From Azadirachta indica (lineage: Eukaryota; Streptophyta; Magnoliopsida; Sapindales; Meliaceae), in the NCBI GenBank assembly GCA_022749755.1, contig CM040448.1:14630481-14694480 (forward strand): a stretch of 64,000 bases of DNA. Direction: 5' to 3'. How positions within the stretch are numbered: position 1 is the first letter of the stretch; each line of letters begins with the position of its first letter. A model generated the notes under the pieces. That model searched no databases and was not told the origin of the DNA. It was given only the letters and a program-made list of their open reading frames with translations. Positions 12,939-24,487 of the stretch are shown here, one piece after another. The position numbers and the translations under genes were made by a program.

Positions 12939-14339
12939 TATTTATTTATTTATTTGTAGCTATTCCAATTAATCCACCCTATTATTCAATTAAATGTAGC
13001 CAATTAATTATAAATTTATTGATTTATTTTTTTGACATATTTTTTTGGTGTGTCACATTGTTTTTGGGGAGTAGAATTGTTTTAGCACATATCCTAGCTA
13101 GCTAGGTGGGTAGCCTAGTGTAGCTAACTTGTCCATCACCATCTTGTAGTCAACTTTAAAGATTATTGACCTTATCATTATCGTCCCCTTTGCTTTATAA
13201 TCTCTGCCTTTTTATTGCTTCGAAACTTGGGTTGCTAATTAATAGCATTTTCTTTCATATAATGCCTTCGGAGAACAGTTTTTGTGAATGAATAGAAGTC
13301 GTTAATTAGGAGGCAAATAAAAATTAAAAAAAAAAAGGAAAAAGGGTAAATTAAATTCAGAACTTGAAAAAAATCATGAATATATCTGTGTGTATGGTCT
13401 CAAGAGATCGTCCGATAAAGTTGGGATAATAGAGTTCAAGATCTTTTTTCTAAGTGAGGTTCCAATATATGTTTAATTTGCTTCATGAAATTTGACAATT
13501 AAATAATGACAATATTATTATCTTTTATAAATAAAAAATTTATATAGAGTCATGTAAAAATATGGATAAACAAATGGTGAAGAATTGTTTGAAACTTTTA
13601 TTTTCTTACAGCTAGTGCGCGTATGATTGTCTGTCACTCCACTTGTAAGGGATAAATTTTTGCAGTCACTAAATTTTTGAAGTTTGAATTGAAATTGGCT
13701 AGCTAGCATATTTAGCAAATAAGTGAAAATAAAAGATTAAAATAATAATAATATCATTAATTATAAAGAAAAATAGAGTAAAAAAGTTCAATTAATTGAT
13801 GCACATGCTTGGATATACATTTTTAGAGCCTAATTTATTTGCCTTTAATGCATGCAACCTCTCTCCAAACTCCAAGGAAATTTTAAAATTTAATTCAAAG
13901 AGATATATTATTAATATTATATATAGAGATTAAAAAAAAAAAAGAATATGCATGTAAAACAGAAATTAAAGAATATATAGTCTAAGGGTTAAAGGAAGAC
14001 ATGACCGAGTATAATAAAACGAAAAGGTGACATCGATCGATCGATCTCTATAATTGAGAAGGAGGGAGCTTTCATTCTCAAATTTTTAAAGTAGGGGACA
14101 AGGGTTGTCCCATCAAACAAACAAAAGGTGAGAAACTTCAAACTGATCATATTAAATTAATTGACCATGTATTAATATAACCCATCAAATTCCTCTCTAG
14201 CTAGATCTAAGTGGGATATATATCTATTCGATTGAATTTCTGTTACTTAAAATGTTCTCTAATGAATTAATGTGACATTGGTAATTGTCAGGGCCGGGAA
14301 GAAAGTGATCAGCTAGCACTAAATTATAAACATTTAGTG

Positions 14340-14450
14340 GCCGGCAAAAGGTTGTTATTATGATGATGACCCCTCAAACTAACCACTATTCTCTGTTAAA
14401 TTATGAGGCTATTATGCGTGTTCGGCTAAAAAAAATCATATGATCACACT
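14340..14450 (+). promoter_or_regulatory. Upstream sequence of OCT copy A shared with copies B and C
   Basis: GATGATGACCCCTCA (about 14361) and GTTAAATTATGAG (about 14395) recur in the same order upstream of copy B (about 16732 and 16785). They recur in degraded form upstream of copy C (about 19515-19550). The duplicated unit therefore included promoter-proximal DNA. Which part is functional cannot be told. Confidence 0.45.
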
Positions 14451-16022
14451 ATGCAAAATTCAACCCCTCTCATTTCTGCTCAACACGAGCATGTATCAGA
14501 AAGCCTTCACCAAAATTTGATCCCCCCTTCCAGTTCTATATCCTTGGATGAGATTATTGAACAAAGTTTGGAAGGTTTCGGGCTTCCCCAGTTCGTACAA
14601 ACCCTGCTTCTATCACTGTTATTGGTCTTTGAATCGCAGCAAACATTCATTAGTGTGTACACTGATGCAGAGCCAACTTGGCACTGTATTAAAGCTACTA
14701 GTATCGCTTGTAGCTCAATCACTGATATTTGTAATCTCTCTAAGATCGAATGGGCTTGGGATGGTCCTTCTGACAAGACGATCGTATCAGAATGGAGCCT
14801 GGAATGTGCTAGTTCGGTTCTCACTGGTTTACCTTCTTCATCCTTCTTTATCGGAAGCTTGTTAGGTGGAGTTGCTCTCGCCACACTTGGTGATTCTTCT
14901 CTCGGACGTAAGAAATTGCTTTTTCTTTCATGTTTTGCCATGTCTATTACTGCTTTTACAACCATCTTCTCCAACAACATATGGGTATACTCGAGCTTAC
15001 GTTTTGTGAGTGGGTTTTTTCGTTCACCAATCATGACATCTGTTCTTGTGATATTGATGGAAATGGTAGGAAAAAGATGGCGTGGCCAAGTAGCGATCAT
15101 TGCATTTTGTTTCTTTTCCCTCGGATTAATATCCATACCACCTATGGCTTATATAAATAGAGATTCTTCATGGAAAATCCTTTATGTTTGGACTTCAATT
15201 CCTGCAATTCTATGCTGTATAGTAATATATCCTTTCGCCATCGAGTCTCCTAGATGGCTTTTCTTGCATGGGTATGAAGCTGAGGCTGTGGCTGTACTGA
15301 AAAGACTATCATCATCATCAATAAATCCTGATAGCTTAAAACTCTGCTTATCCAACATTTCCCACAAGGAAGAAGTTTCTACAAATATTGATCTTTACTC
15401 ATTTCTCAAGGACTTGTTCCAGAGAAAATGGGCTTTAGGAAGGTTATTAACTCTTATGGGCCTTGCTTTCGGCGTTGGAATGGTTTACTATGGCTTGTTA
15501 TTGGGCGTTGGAAATTTAGATTTCAATATCTACTTGAGTCTGACGTTTAATGGTTTGTTAGATATACCTGCATATATTGTAACCTCTATCTTAATAGAAA
15601 GATGGAGTAGGAGAAGTTCGATTCTTACATTTTCCATAGTAGGTGGGATAACAAGCGGAATTTGCGGTGTAATTGGTGATGGAGCTGCACAAGTTGTTCT
15701 GGAGCTAGCATCATTCTTTAGCGTATGTGTGGCATTTAATGTGCTGCTTATATGCGCGACCGAATTGTTTCCTACTCGTGTGAGGAACTCGACAACGTCA
15801 ATGGTGAGACAAGCAATCAACTTTGGCGCTGTGTTCAGCCCTTTACTGATTTCGGCTGGTAGGAAAAATGAGTTTCTCTCTTTTGGAGTGTTTGGATTAG
15901 TTGTGTTTTGTTGTGGTTTCTTTGTACTTGTTTTGCCTGAGACGAAGGGCGTAACTCTTTCTGATAAGTTTGATGAGCAAGAGAGCAAGGAAAACAATAT
16001 TATTAATCTGCGTGTAAGCTGA
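14451..16022 (+). CDS. Organic cation/carnitine transporter-like MFS protein (copy A)
   Basis: An intronless 523-residue frame with the layout of plant OCT-type transporters of the major facilitator superfamily. A hydrophilic N-terminus with SLDEIIEQ (31-38) precedes TM1. A large lumenal/extracellular loop after TM1 holds TDAEPTWHC (71-79) and further cysteines at about 87 and 94. The SEWSLEC box (113-119) follows. The MFS loop 2-3 motif is DSSLGRKK (148-155), the family motif ESPRWL lies at 265-270, and LPETKGVTL is near the C-terminus. Twelve hydrophobic segments can be placed. In Arabidopsis OCT1 is at the plasma membrane and OCT2-6 at the tonoplast; the substrate of this copy is unknown. 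It is the first of seven same-strand copies and closest to copy B. The start ATG is the one that aligns with the MEKSTPL start of copy B. Confidence 0.93.
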   Translation: MQNSTPLISAQHEHVSESLHQNLIPPSSSISLDEIIEQSLEGFGLPQFVQTLLLSLLLVFESQQTFISVYTDAEPTWHCIKATSIACSSITDICNLSKIEWAWDGPSDKTIVSEWSLECASSVLTGLPSSSFFIGSLLGGVALATLGDSSLGRKKLLFLSCFAMSITAFTTIFSNNIWVYSSLRFVSGFFRSPIMTSVLVILMEMVGKRWRGQVAIIAFCFFSLGLISIPPMAYINRDSSWKILYVWTSIPAILCCIVIYPFAIESPRWLFLHGYEAEAVAVLKRLSSSSINPDSLKLCLSNISHKEEVSTNIDLYSFLKDLFQRKWALGRLLTLMGLAFGVGMVYYGLLLGVGNLDFNIYLSLTFNGLLDIPAYIVTSILIERWSRRSSILTFSIVGGITSGICGVIGDGAAQVVLELASFFSVCVAFNVLLICATELFPTRVRNSTTSMVRQAINFGAVFSPLLISAGRKNEFLSFGVFGLVVFCCGFFVLVLPETKGVTLSDKFDEQESKENNIINLRVS

Positions 16023-16886
16023 TTTTTAAAATACAGCTCAAATAATGTTAAATTAAGAATTGATTATATATATATATAAATTAAATAATTTAGCTGCTAG
16101 CTGTGAGTTTCCCATGCATATGCATGCCCATATATATAGATCATATACTCCCTCTTGTTACATATAGAGTGTTAAATTAATTTTATCTTTCTTTCTTTCT
16201 TTAGTGTTAATCATTTACTGTATCTTAATTTACATAATCAGTACATGATGCGATGCAATTTAATAATTTAGCATGCATGAATATCACGCAACAAATTCAT
16301 TGCAGGATATCATGTTTGCTCGTGTATTGTTCCATCTCCTAGAGATTCTCGATTATGACATTCCTTGTATTAATTGTCTAATTAATTTGATTCTATTAAA
16401 CAAGTGTATCTTCAAATAAAGCCAAAACTTACCTCTCAAACTCAATATATATAGACGTGAAAGTTAAATACAAAGTTGAAAAGAATTTGAAAGGAACCAC
16501 GCATAAAACAAATAAGTTAATTAAACCTCCAGTTTAAAAATATCACGTCAATCAGGAGCATTAATTAAATTATATACTTGGAGGGGTGTCCCATCAGACA
16601 AAGGCGAAACGGAAATTAATTTCTCCAAATAAAACAAGTTGCCAGGCTGGAGAGAAAGTGGCGTGGGCACTGAATAAAAATCATTGACTGATCATCGGAC
16701 ACTATTACACACACACACACACGAACACACGATGATGACCCCTCAGATATAATATATTAACATACGCGTATACATTATTGTCCGTTAAATTATGAGATCT
16801 TTTTTTTATCTATCCAATCGTATAAAAATCAGAATCATATTCATATGAAAGCATGCGTTACCACAAACTTCAACATCACATTTATT
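16023..16886. other. Spacer between OCT copies A and B
   Basis: AT-rich spacer of 0.86 kb. Its right half repeats elements found upstream of copy A: a GGTGTCCCATCA phrase (about 16584; compare GGTTGTCCCATCA at about 14103), then GATGATGACCCCTCA and GTTAAATTATGAG. It therefore probably holds the promoter of copy B. Confidence 0.6.
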
Positions 16887-18461
16887 ATGGAGAAATCAAC
16901 TCCTCTCTTCTCCGCTCAACATGGCTCAACGGAGCAAGTAACAGTAAGTCTTCACCAAAATTTGATACCCCCTTCTGTCCCCCAGCTGGATGAGGTCATT
17001 GAACAAAACTTAGCAAGTTTCGGGCTTGCTCAGTTCATACAAGCTGTTCTTGTATCACTACTCTTGATATTTGAAGCGCAGCAAATATTCATTAGTATCT
17101 ACGCTGATGCCGAGCCAACTTGGCATTGCATTAACACTACTATTACCACTTGCAGCTCTAGCTCTGATATTTGTAGCCTCTCAAAGAGAGAATGGGCCTG
17201 GGATGGTCGTTCTGACAAGACCATCATATCTGAATGGAGCCTGGAATGTGCTAGTTCGGTTCTCACTGGCTTACCTTCTTCAAGCTTCTTGATTGGAAGT
17301 TTTCTGGGTGGACTCGCTCTTGCCACACTCGGTGATTCTTCCCTCGGACGTAAGAAATTGCTTTTTCTTTCGTCTTTTGTCATGTCTATAACTGCTTTCT
17401 TAACCATCTTCTCAAAAAACATATGGGTATACTCAACCTTACGATTTGTGAGTGGTGTTTTCCGTTCATCAATTATGACGTCTATTCTTGTTATGTTAAT
17501 GGAGATGGTAGGAAAACGGTGGCGTGGCCAAGTAGGAATAATTGCATTTTCATTCTTTGCACTAGGATTAATATCCTTACCACCTATAGCTTACCTAAAT
17601 AGAGATTCTTCATGGAAAATCCTTTATGTTTGGACTTCAATTCCTGGTATCTTCTGCTCTGTAGTAATCTACCCTTTCGTTACCGAATCTCCTAGATGGC
17701 TTTTCATGCATGGGTATGAAGCTGAGGCTGTGGCTGTCCTGAAAAAGTTAACATCATCGGAAAATCATGATAGGTTGAACTTCTGCTTAGCCAACGTTAA
17801 CCCACCTACTGAAATAGTTCCTAAAATTGATCTTTACTCATTTCTCAAGGATTTATTCAATAGAAAATGGGCTTTCCGTAGGCTATCAACGACTATGGGC
17901 CTTGCTTTTGGACTTGGCCTGGTTTACTATGGCTTGTTATTGGGAGTTGGAAACTTAGATTTCAACGTCTACTTGAGTTCCACATTTAACGCTTTGTTGG
18001 AAATACCTGCATATATTATAACCTCTATCTTATTAGAGAGATGGAATAGGAGGTGTTCAATTCTTACATTTTCCATAGTAACTGGGATATCTAGTGCAAT
18101 TTGTGCTTTGATTGGCGAAGGACAAGAAGTTTTACAAGTGGTTATGGAGCTAGTATCATTCTTCAGCGTATGTGTAGCATTCAATGTGCTGCTTATATTC
18201 GCGACAGAATTGTTTCCTACTTGTGTGAGGAACTCAACCACATCGATGGTGAGACAGGCAGTCAGCTTTGGCGCTGTGTTTAGCCCTTTACTGATTTCAG
18301 GTGGTAGGCAAAATCAGCTTCTATCCTTTGGAGTGTTTGGATTAGTTGTATTGTGTTTGGGGTTCTTCGTGCTTCTTTTGCCTGAGACAAAGGGCGTGAC
18401 CCTTTCTGATACATTTGATGAGCAAGAGAGGAAGGACAAGATTATCAGGCATATAAGCTGA
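16887..18461 (+). CDS. Organic cation/carnitine transporter-like MFS protein (copy B)
   Basis: Intronless. The frame is open from an ATG at 16845, but the start is placed at 16887 because MEKSTPLFSAQH aligns with the MQNSTPLISAQH start of copy A; this gives 524 residues. All OCT-family marks are present: DEVIEQ, AEPTWHC, ICSLSK, SEWSLEC, DSSLGRKK, ESPRWL and LPETKGVTL, with twelve hydrophobic segments. Protein and DNA are very close to copy A. One run of about 50 bases around 17596-17645 is identical to 15159-15208, including silent sites, which suggests recent duplication or gene conversion. The 14-residue longer N-terminus is possible but has no counterpart in the paralogues. Confidence 0.92.
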   Translation: MEKSTPLFSAQHGSTEQVTVSLHQNLIPPSVPQLDEVIEQNLASFGLAQFIQAVLVSLLLIFEAQQIFISIYADAEPTWHCINTTITTCSSSSDICSLSKREWAWDGRSDKTIISEWSLECASSVLTGLPSSSFLIGSFLGGLALATLGDSSLGRKKLLFLSSFVMSITAFLTIFSKNIWVYSTLRFVSGVFRSSIMTSILVMLMEMVGKRWRGQVGIIAFSFFALGLISLPPIAYLNRDSSWKILYVWTSIPGIFCSVVIYPFVTESPRWLFMHGYEAEAVAVLKKLTSSENHDRLNFCLANVNPPTEIVPKIDLYSFLKDLFNRKWAFRRLSTTMGLAFGLGLVYYGLLLGVGNLDFNVYLSSTFNALLEIPAYIITSILLERWNRRCSILTFSIVTGISSAICALIGEGQEVLQVVMELVSFFSVCVAFNVLLIFATELFPTCVRNSTTSMVRQAVSFGAVFSPLLISGGRQNQLLSFGVFGLVVLCLGFFVLLLPETKGVTLSDTFDEQERKDKIIRHIS

Positions 18462-19674
18462 TTGTATGCATACTGGTCAATCTTGTTAATCTAGTTTAAT
18501 TGCGCCAAGAAATTAAGCAAGAGAGAATTTGGATATTATGCTTGCAATACATAATTTAATTTGCATTATCTTAATTAACCTTGTTGTATGCATGAGATCT
18601 TGGATGACTAGGGACGTGCCTCTGCAAGAATATGACCCTTTTTAATCAGAAAATGGTTTAGGCAACATATTATATATAATAATCCGAAATTTCACCGCAG
18701 GCAGCACGTAGAGAGGGCTTAAACAGCATGCGCGCAGCACGTACACCAGAACACCTAATTGCTGCTGCTGCTGTAGCAAATAAAGCAGCCTAAAATCAGT
18801 AGCCTACTCTGAATCTGCAGCAAGAATGATAAAAATACGATACCATATTCATTCGGTTTGTACATATTTTTTTAATGAACTAACTAGGTCGTGCCTCACA
18901 TCTATCTAATTTTATGATTAAGTCAACAATTAAGCAGAATTATTAATTTAATTAATAGATTATATATATGAAAAGTAAATCAGATTTTTTCCGTATTTTA
19001 ATTTTTGTTGAGAACGTGCAGAATGTATAAAATAAATTAATAATTCTATAATTTTTGAATTATAGAATTGTTAATAAAGTTTTATTCTTTCGACTGTTAC
19101 ATATGTGCATTAATTTATAAATTAGCACGAATATCACACGACAGACGCATTCCATCCTTGTTAAACAAGTTGCAGGACCAATTAATAATTAAAGACATCA
19201 TTGGCATGATTTGAAAGCAACTTATGAACCGAATAGATGAGTGCATGTTACTGGCACTGCGAGGTGAAGTTTGCACCATTAATTAATTCAGATAACAAAA
19301 GAGTCTTATTTATATCCATATATATACCATAATTGAGACAACTCCGGACTGGAACATGCATATATGTTGATTATATTGGCTCTCATATATGTTCATGTTC
19401 CCGAATAAAATCAAGCAATTTGCCAGGCTGGCTGGATCGAAATTGCATCGGCATGCCACTGAAAAAACATTTACTGCAGTGAAGTGATGGCCAACGAATC
19501 ACATTTACATTGATCACGACCCTACTATTGTGTATTGTCTGTTAAAATCATGAGTCTACTATATATGCGTATTCGGACAAAAAGGAAGGTAAGAGAATCA
19601 CAAAAAGATTATATATGCAATAATTAACTACTAGTATACAACTGCATGCACTATCACAAGTTCAATATCACATT
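18462..19674. other. Spacer between OCT copy B and pseudogene C
   Basis: AT-rich spacer of 1.2 kb with no gene. A GCTGCTGCTGCTGTAG patch lies near 18760. The end nearest C carries degraded copies of the A/B upstream phrases. Confidence 0.55.
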
Positions 19675-20925
19675 ATGGAGAGCTCAACTACTCCTATCTT
19701 CTCTGCTCAATATGACTTTCCAACAAGTATCATTGAGTTTTCGCCAAAATTTGATCACTCTTTCTTTCTCCCTGGATGAGATAACTAAAACTTAGCAAGT
19801 TTTGGGCTTGCCCAGTTCATACAAGCTGTTCTTGGATCACTATTATTGATTTTTGAAGCGCAGCAAATATTCATTAATGTCTACACTGACGCGGAGCCAA
19901 CTTGGCACTGCCCTAACACTACTACTTGCAGCTCAAGCTCTGATATCTGTATTCCCTCTAAGAGTGAATGGGCTTGGGACGGTCGTTCTGACCAGACGAT
20001 CGTATCAGAATGGAGCCTGGAATGTGCTAGATCCATTCTCACTGGCTTGACTTCTTCATGCTTCTTTGTTGGAACTTGGAAGTTTTTTGGATGGATTTGC
20101 TCTCGCTACACCTGGTGATTCGCCTCTTGGTCGTAAGAAATTGTTTTTTCTGTCATTTCTTGCTATGTCTATTACTGCTTTCTTAACCATTTACTCTAAA
20201 AACGTTTGGGTATACTGAAGTTTCCGATTATTTGTGAGTGGGGTTTTTCTTTCATTAATTATGACAACTGCTCTTGTGATCTTGATGGAAATGGTGGGAA
20301 AACCATTGCGTGGCCTAGTGGGAATCATTGCATTTTCTTTCTTTTCACTGGGATTAATATCGGTGCAACCCACAGCTTATATAAACAGTGATTCTGCATG
20401 GAAAATTCTTTATGCTTGGACGTCAATTACTGCAATTCTTTGCTGTATTGTAATCTATCCTTTTGTTGCTAAATCTCCTAGATGGATTTTCATGCATGGG
20501 CATGAGGCTGAGGTTGTGGCTCTAATGAAAAGGTTAACATCATTAGGAAATCATGATAGCTTGAGCTTCTGCTTATCTACTATTCTTCCAAAGGAAAAAG
20601 TTGCTAAAATTGATCTTTACTCGTTAATTTCTCAAGGACTTGTTCAATGGAAAATGGGCTTTTCAAAGATTATTAACAATTGTGGGCCTTGCTTTGGCAT
20701 TGGACCTGTTTACCATGGCTTGTTATTAGGAGATGGAAGCTTACATTTTCAGCATCTACTCGAGTTCCGCATTTAATGCTTTGTTGGAAACAGCTGCATA
20801 TATTCTAACGTTCGTCTTAATAGAAAGATGGAACAGAAGAACTTCAGTTGTCACATATGTTTTCCACAAGAAGTGGCACGACTAGTGCAATTTGATGAGC
20901 AAGAGATTAAGGACAACATTTTCAT
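19675..20925 (+). pseudogene. OCT-type transporter pseudogene (copy C)
   Basis: Clearly a relative of copies A and B, but inactivated many times. Compared with B there is a 4-bp loss in the DEVIEQ codons near 19785, leading at once to stops. An extra 7 bp sits near 20075 before the GRKK motif. A TCA-to-TGA stop lies near 20216. An extra 4 bp (TTAA) lies near 20625. A deletion equivalent to 314 bp of B removes the last TM helices, joining the 'AGTGCAATTTG' codons directly to 'GATGAGCAAGAG' at about 20890-20900. Fragments still readable include AEPTWHC, SEWSLEC and KSPRWIF (ESPRWL in the intact copies). No product is expected. Confidence 0.93.
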
Positions 20926-22136
20926 TTTTGTTAACTGCACAGTAGTTAATGGTGATTTATATTGGTAAACATATATGTATGTACTTTTGGCTTCTTGTTA
21001 GTTTGGCATGATGACATGTTCCCTTTGCTGTAATTAATGTGATATATCTTCCTCATCTTTTTAATTAGGGTACGTTCACTTACTATTCAATAATATGTCA
21101 TTTGTTAAAAATCGTGATTGATACTCCCACCAATGGCATGCTCGAATTATCTAATTCTCTCCACATAATATTTACAATTAACGTCCTCCAATGCTACCTA
21201 CTAATTACTATAACAATTTTGCCGAACAAATTAAGAATCGTGAAAATTTTCCTATCTTATTAAAGCATATATTAATGCAAAAAATAGACTAGTTTTATGA
21301 AAAATAGTCCATAATTACGAGAATCAATAATGCTTTAAGTGAAGTAGAAGTCATCATTGGCGTGAATTGATAGGCTAGCTAGCTTCAAAATTAGGCTAGA
21401 AAACTGTAACCCAGCTGCTTGCAATAACTTCCTAGCTTATTTTGGATAGAATTAGAATATAAATTACATAATTTAATTTGCATTAGGTTAATGTATAGAT
21501 TTTGTTCGAGATCTTGGATGACTCTCTAATTGGCTATATATGCAATATTATGAACTGTAATCAATTGAACTTACTTTGCAATACGCTTTTGGCAACAGAT
21601 CAACGACATAGTCAATTATCGTAATCAATTCTTCTTCATTATATTGAATTTTTCACTTCACTCTTTTAATTATATTATTTCTTCTTACGACTTTATACAA
21701 GTTAATATATGTGTCTGTGTGTACTCTTGTACAAGTCATGTTTAGAATTGATATTTTCATCTAATTAATGCAAAAATTTTAGGATTCTCTCATCTTTATC
21801 ACTATTAAACATCTATTTAGTACCTATTATTTGAATAAAAAAGAAGAAAAATATATACAAAAATTAATCTAGATGGTGGTATTGCGAAATGTTGATTAGG
21901 CAAAGTTTAGAATTGCTATAAATTTTAAAATTTTCTAATTCTATTGTGTTAAAAAATGATTAAACGCAAAGAAAATTAAATAAATAATTGGCAAAATTTA
22001 GTTTTAAAAGTGATGTAAATTTTAAAAGAAATTTTTGTACCTTTAGTAAATTTTATTATTAAAATATTATATTAATATAAATGACCAAATTCACTGCAAA
22101 TAGTGATGAATGAAAACTAATTTTCCGTAAAAAAAA

Positions 22137-22560
22137 TCTTTAGGTTTTAATAATTTTATTTTCAATTAAAATTAAAATTTAATAATTATTTTTTAACTTA
22201 ATTTTGAGTTGGGTGATTTTATCAATAATAATTTTGAAAAAAATGTTATTAAATACCTAAAATAATTTTTAATTGTTTAAAATTACTTTTATTTCTTTTA
22301 AGGACAACGCTAAATGAGCTTTTAATTAGAATAAAAAAAATTAAATTTTTAAATAATAAAAATAAAAGGAAAATAATCTTTAGCTCTTAATTATTTTGTC
22401 TTAATTGGAATTAAAATTCAATAAATATTTTAGGGTTAATTATATATTTAAAATTTCAGTTAATGATAATCTTTTGGCAACAATATATATAACTCTTTCC
22501 ATAATTTTGAAATGTATTAGTAATTATAGGTCATTATTTCAAAAATTATTTTGAAAAAAT
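22137..22560. repeat. Pair of diverged direct repeats, about 240 bp period
   Basis: Both halves begin with CTTTAG plus a T-rich stretch (TTTTAATAATTTTATTTTCAA versus TCTTAATTATTTTGTCTTAA). Both go on through AATTAAAATT(T/C)AATAA and end near AATTATTTTGAAAAAA. The AT richness limits certainty. Confidence 0.4.
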
Positions 22561-24375
22561 ATTTATCAAATATATATATATATATATATATAATCATTTC
22601 TATCTACACAAAACTACTTTTGATTATTCCAACAATAAATTTGAAATCGAATTATTATGCATGTCGCGAAATTTTGACATGAATATATTTTCTTTTTATG
22701 TGAAAATTAATTAAAATTCATTTTTTTTCAAAATGAATAAATAAAGTCATGTGAGTGAGTTCATAATGTAACTGACTTTTTTAATTCTAGATCAGTAACG
22801 TGCCTCGTGAAATACCCGGGTCGACCGGCGACTCTTGCGCTCAAAATACAAATTAATATAAATTAAATTTTTATTTCAAAATTAACTTATTGTATTAAAA
22901 TTTGGCACATATATTATATATATATATACCTTAAACCAATTACAATGTTATTGCCTACATTGCTTTCTTCTTCTCTCTTCTCCTATCTTTCAATATTTTT
23001 TTTATTTTTTTTCTAAAAAATTCCCCTGGGAAGTTTAAACTAATTAATAGACTTTATTTTTTTATATATATCGGAGTTCAGTTCAGGTACTTGAGTTAAA
23101 ATGATGTAATTTCGTCACACAAATATAGAAGCCAAGCCTCCTTCTACTCTCATCCTTTGTTTTTCCGTTATATATAGTTTTAAATTACGGACTTAATTAG
23201 TAGAGTGTTAGCACATGGCTACGTATATACTTTTTTTCTTTATGCATTTTTGTATATAACAACACAAAATTACGTACATAAAATATGTCATAATAATATT
23301 TATTATTATTAGGCAACAGCTAGCTACTATTATTGTTATTATTATTATTCAGTTTCCACATGTTTTTAGCTCGTGGCAAGCAATTCACTAATTTTTAAGA
23401 ATTAAACTGCGCGCAGAAAATCGACGCTTTGCTTCCTGCATGCTGATATGGGAATAAGTAAACTATTTTCTTCTTCTTTTGAAAATAATTTGTGCTGGAA
23501 ACGTGTGTGTAACTTAATTTTCAGAAGCTTAATGTTGTTTTTAAACTGCAATCTCTTTGTATTCAAATTCTAAGGATTGCTCGTGTACTCTCCCTTTGTC
23601 CTTATTAATAATATATTATTCTGATTTAAAAGAACAAAAAAAAAAACTTAATTTTCAGAAGCTACTGATCATAACATTTTATGTTTTCTATGACTACTGT
23701 CTCACACTTGGTCGTTTTCGACTACTTCAAATAAATGCAAACATCAAAGATCATTTGAGTTGATATTTTAAAATTCTGCTTTGATATTCAGATCTTTACC
23801 ATTAGTTTGCTGAATTATCTACAGAGTTTCTATGTTTTTTTCTTTAAAAAAATATGCCAATTGATTAAATTGAAAAGAAATTTAATTATGGATATGCTGA
23901 TATATAAGAATTATGGAAACAGAAAATAAAAATTAAAAAAACAAAAGATTGTCTCTATCTTTGCCAACCAAAGAACAACCAACTCATCCTCAATTTTCTC
24001 ATAATATATGAGATTCTAATTATCTTTAATAAGAAATATTTATTTTCCTTGTCTTTTATCTGGAGATACATGTATTCATTCATGTGTAACAATAATCAAG
24101 CAAGAATATTCGCTCTTTGCAAATTATTCACATGTATATGTTCTTCTCTCCGCGTTAATGGAAAAAATAATTAATCATAAAATATAAGAATGCATGTGCA
24201 TTGATGAGAGTATTCTTTGTTGGTATTTTTGTTTTATTAGAATTGAAATGGGAACGTTCATTAGTTAAGATAATACATATTTTATCCAATGAATAGCAGG
24301 CCTTGCTTTATCTTTCAAACCACCTCAGGGCTTCGGGTTCGATATATATATATATATATATATAAGGCTAGCTTA

Positions 24376-24384
24376 GATATATAA
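24376..24384 (+). promoter_or_regulatory. Probable TATA box of OCT copy D
   Basis: GATATATAAG lies 104-112 bp upstream of the start codon of copy D, a typical plant distance once a 5' UTR of about 75 nt is allowed. It is in AT-rich DNA, so the call rests on position. Confidence 0.4.
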
Positions 24385-24487
24385 GACCCTGAGTAAGAGC
24401 TATATATCTATATATAGCACATATATCTGCTTCACGGTGAAGGGTTGAAGATATACCATTCTAGAATTTTAACTAGCTAAAACACTA

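Larger units (their letters stand above)
11334..14450. other. Intergenic region upstream of OCT copy A
   Basis: AT-rich DNA with no recognised gene. Frames at 11879-12583 are low in complexity and match nothing I know. The last few hundred bases contain sequence shared with the regions upstream of OCT copies B and C (listed separately). Confidence 0.65.
20926..24487. other. Intergenic region between OCT copies C and D
   Basis: A 3.6-kb AT-rich gap with no recognised gene. A pair of diverged direct repeats lies at about 22137-22310 and 22377-22560. A TATATAAG box at about 24376-24384, some 105 bp upstream of the copy D start, is a reasonable TATA box for D. Confidence 0.55.

Noticed and set aside
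14507..15136. 209-residue frame antisense to OCT copy A (similar antisense frames oppose B, D, F and G)
   Set aside because: It is a shadow of the sense gene: the antisense product follows from the transporter codons and has no family resemblance of its own.
16845..16886. Upstream ATG extending OCT copy B by 14 residues
   Set aside because: The extension has no counterpart in copy A or C, whereas the ATG at 16887 matches their N-termini exactly in position.
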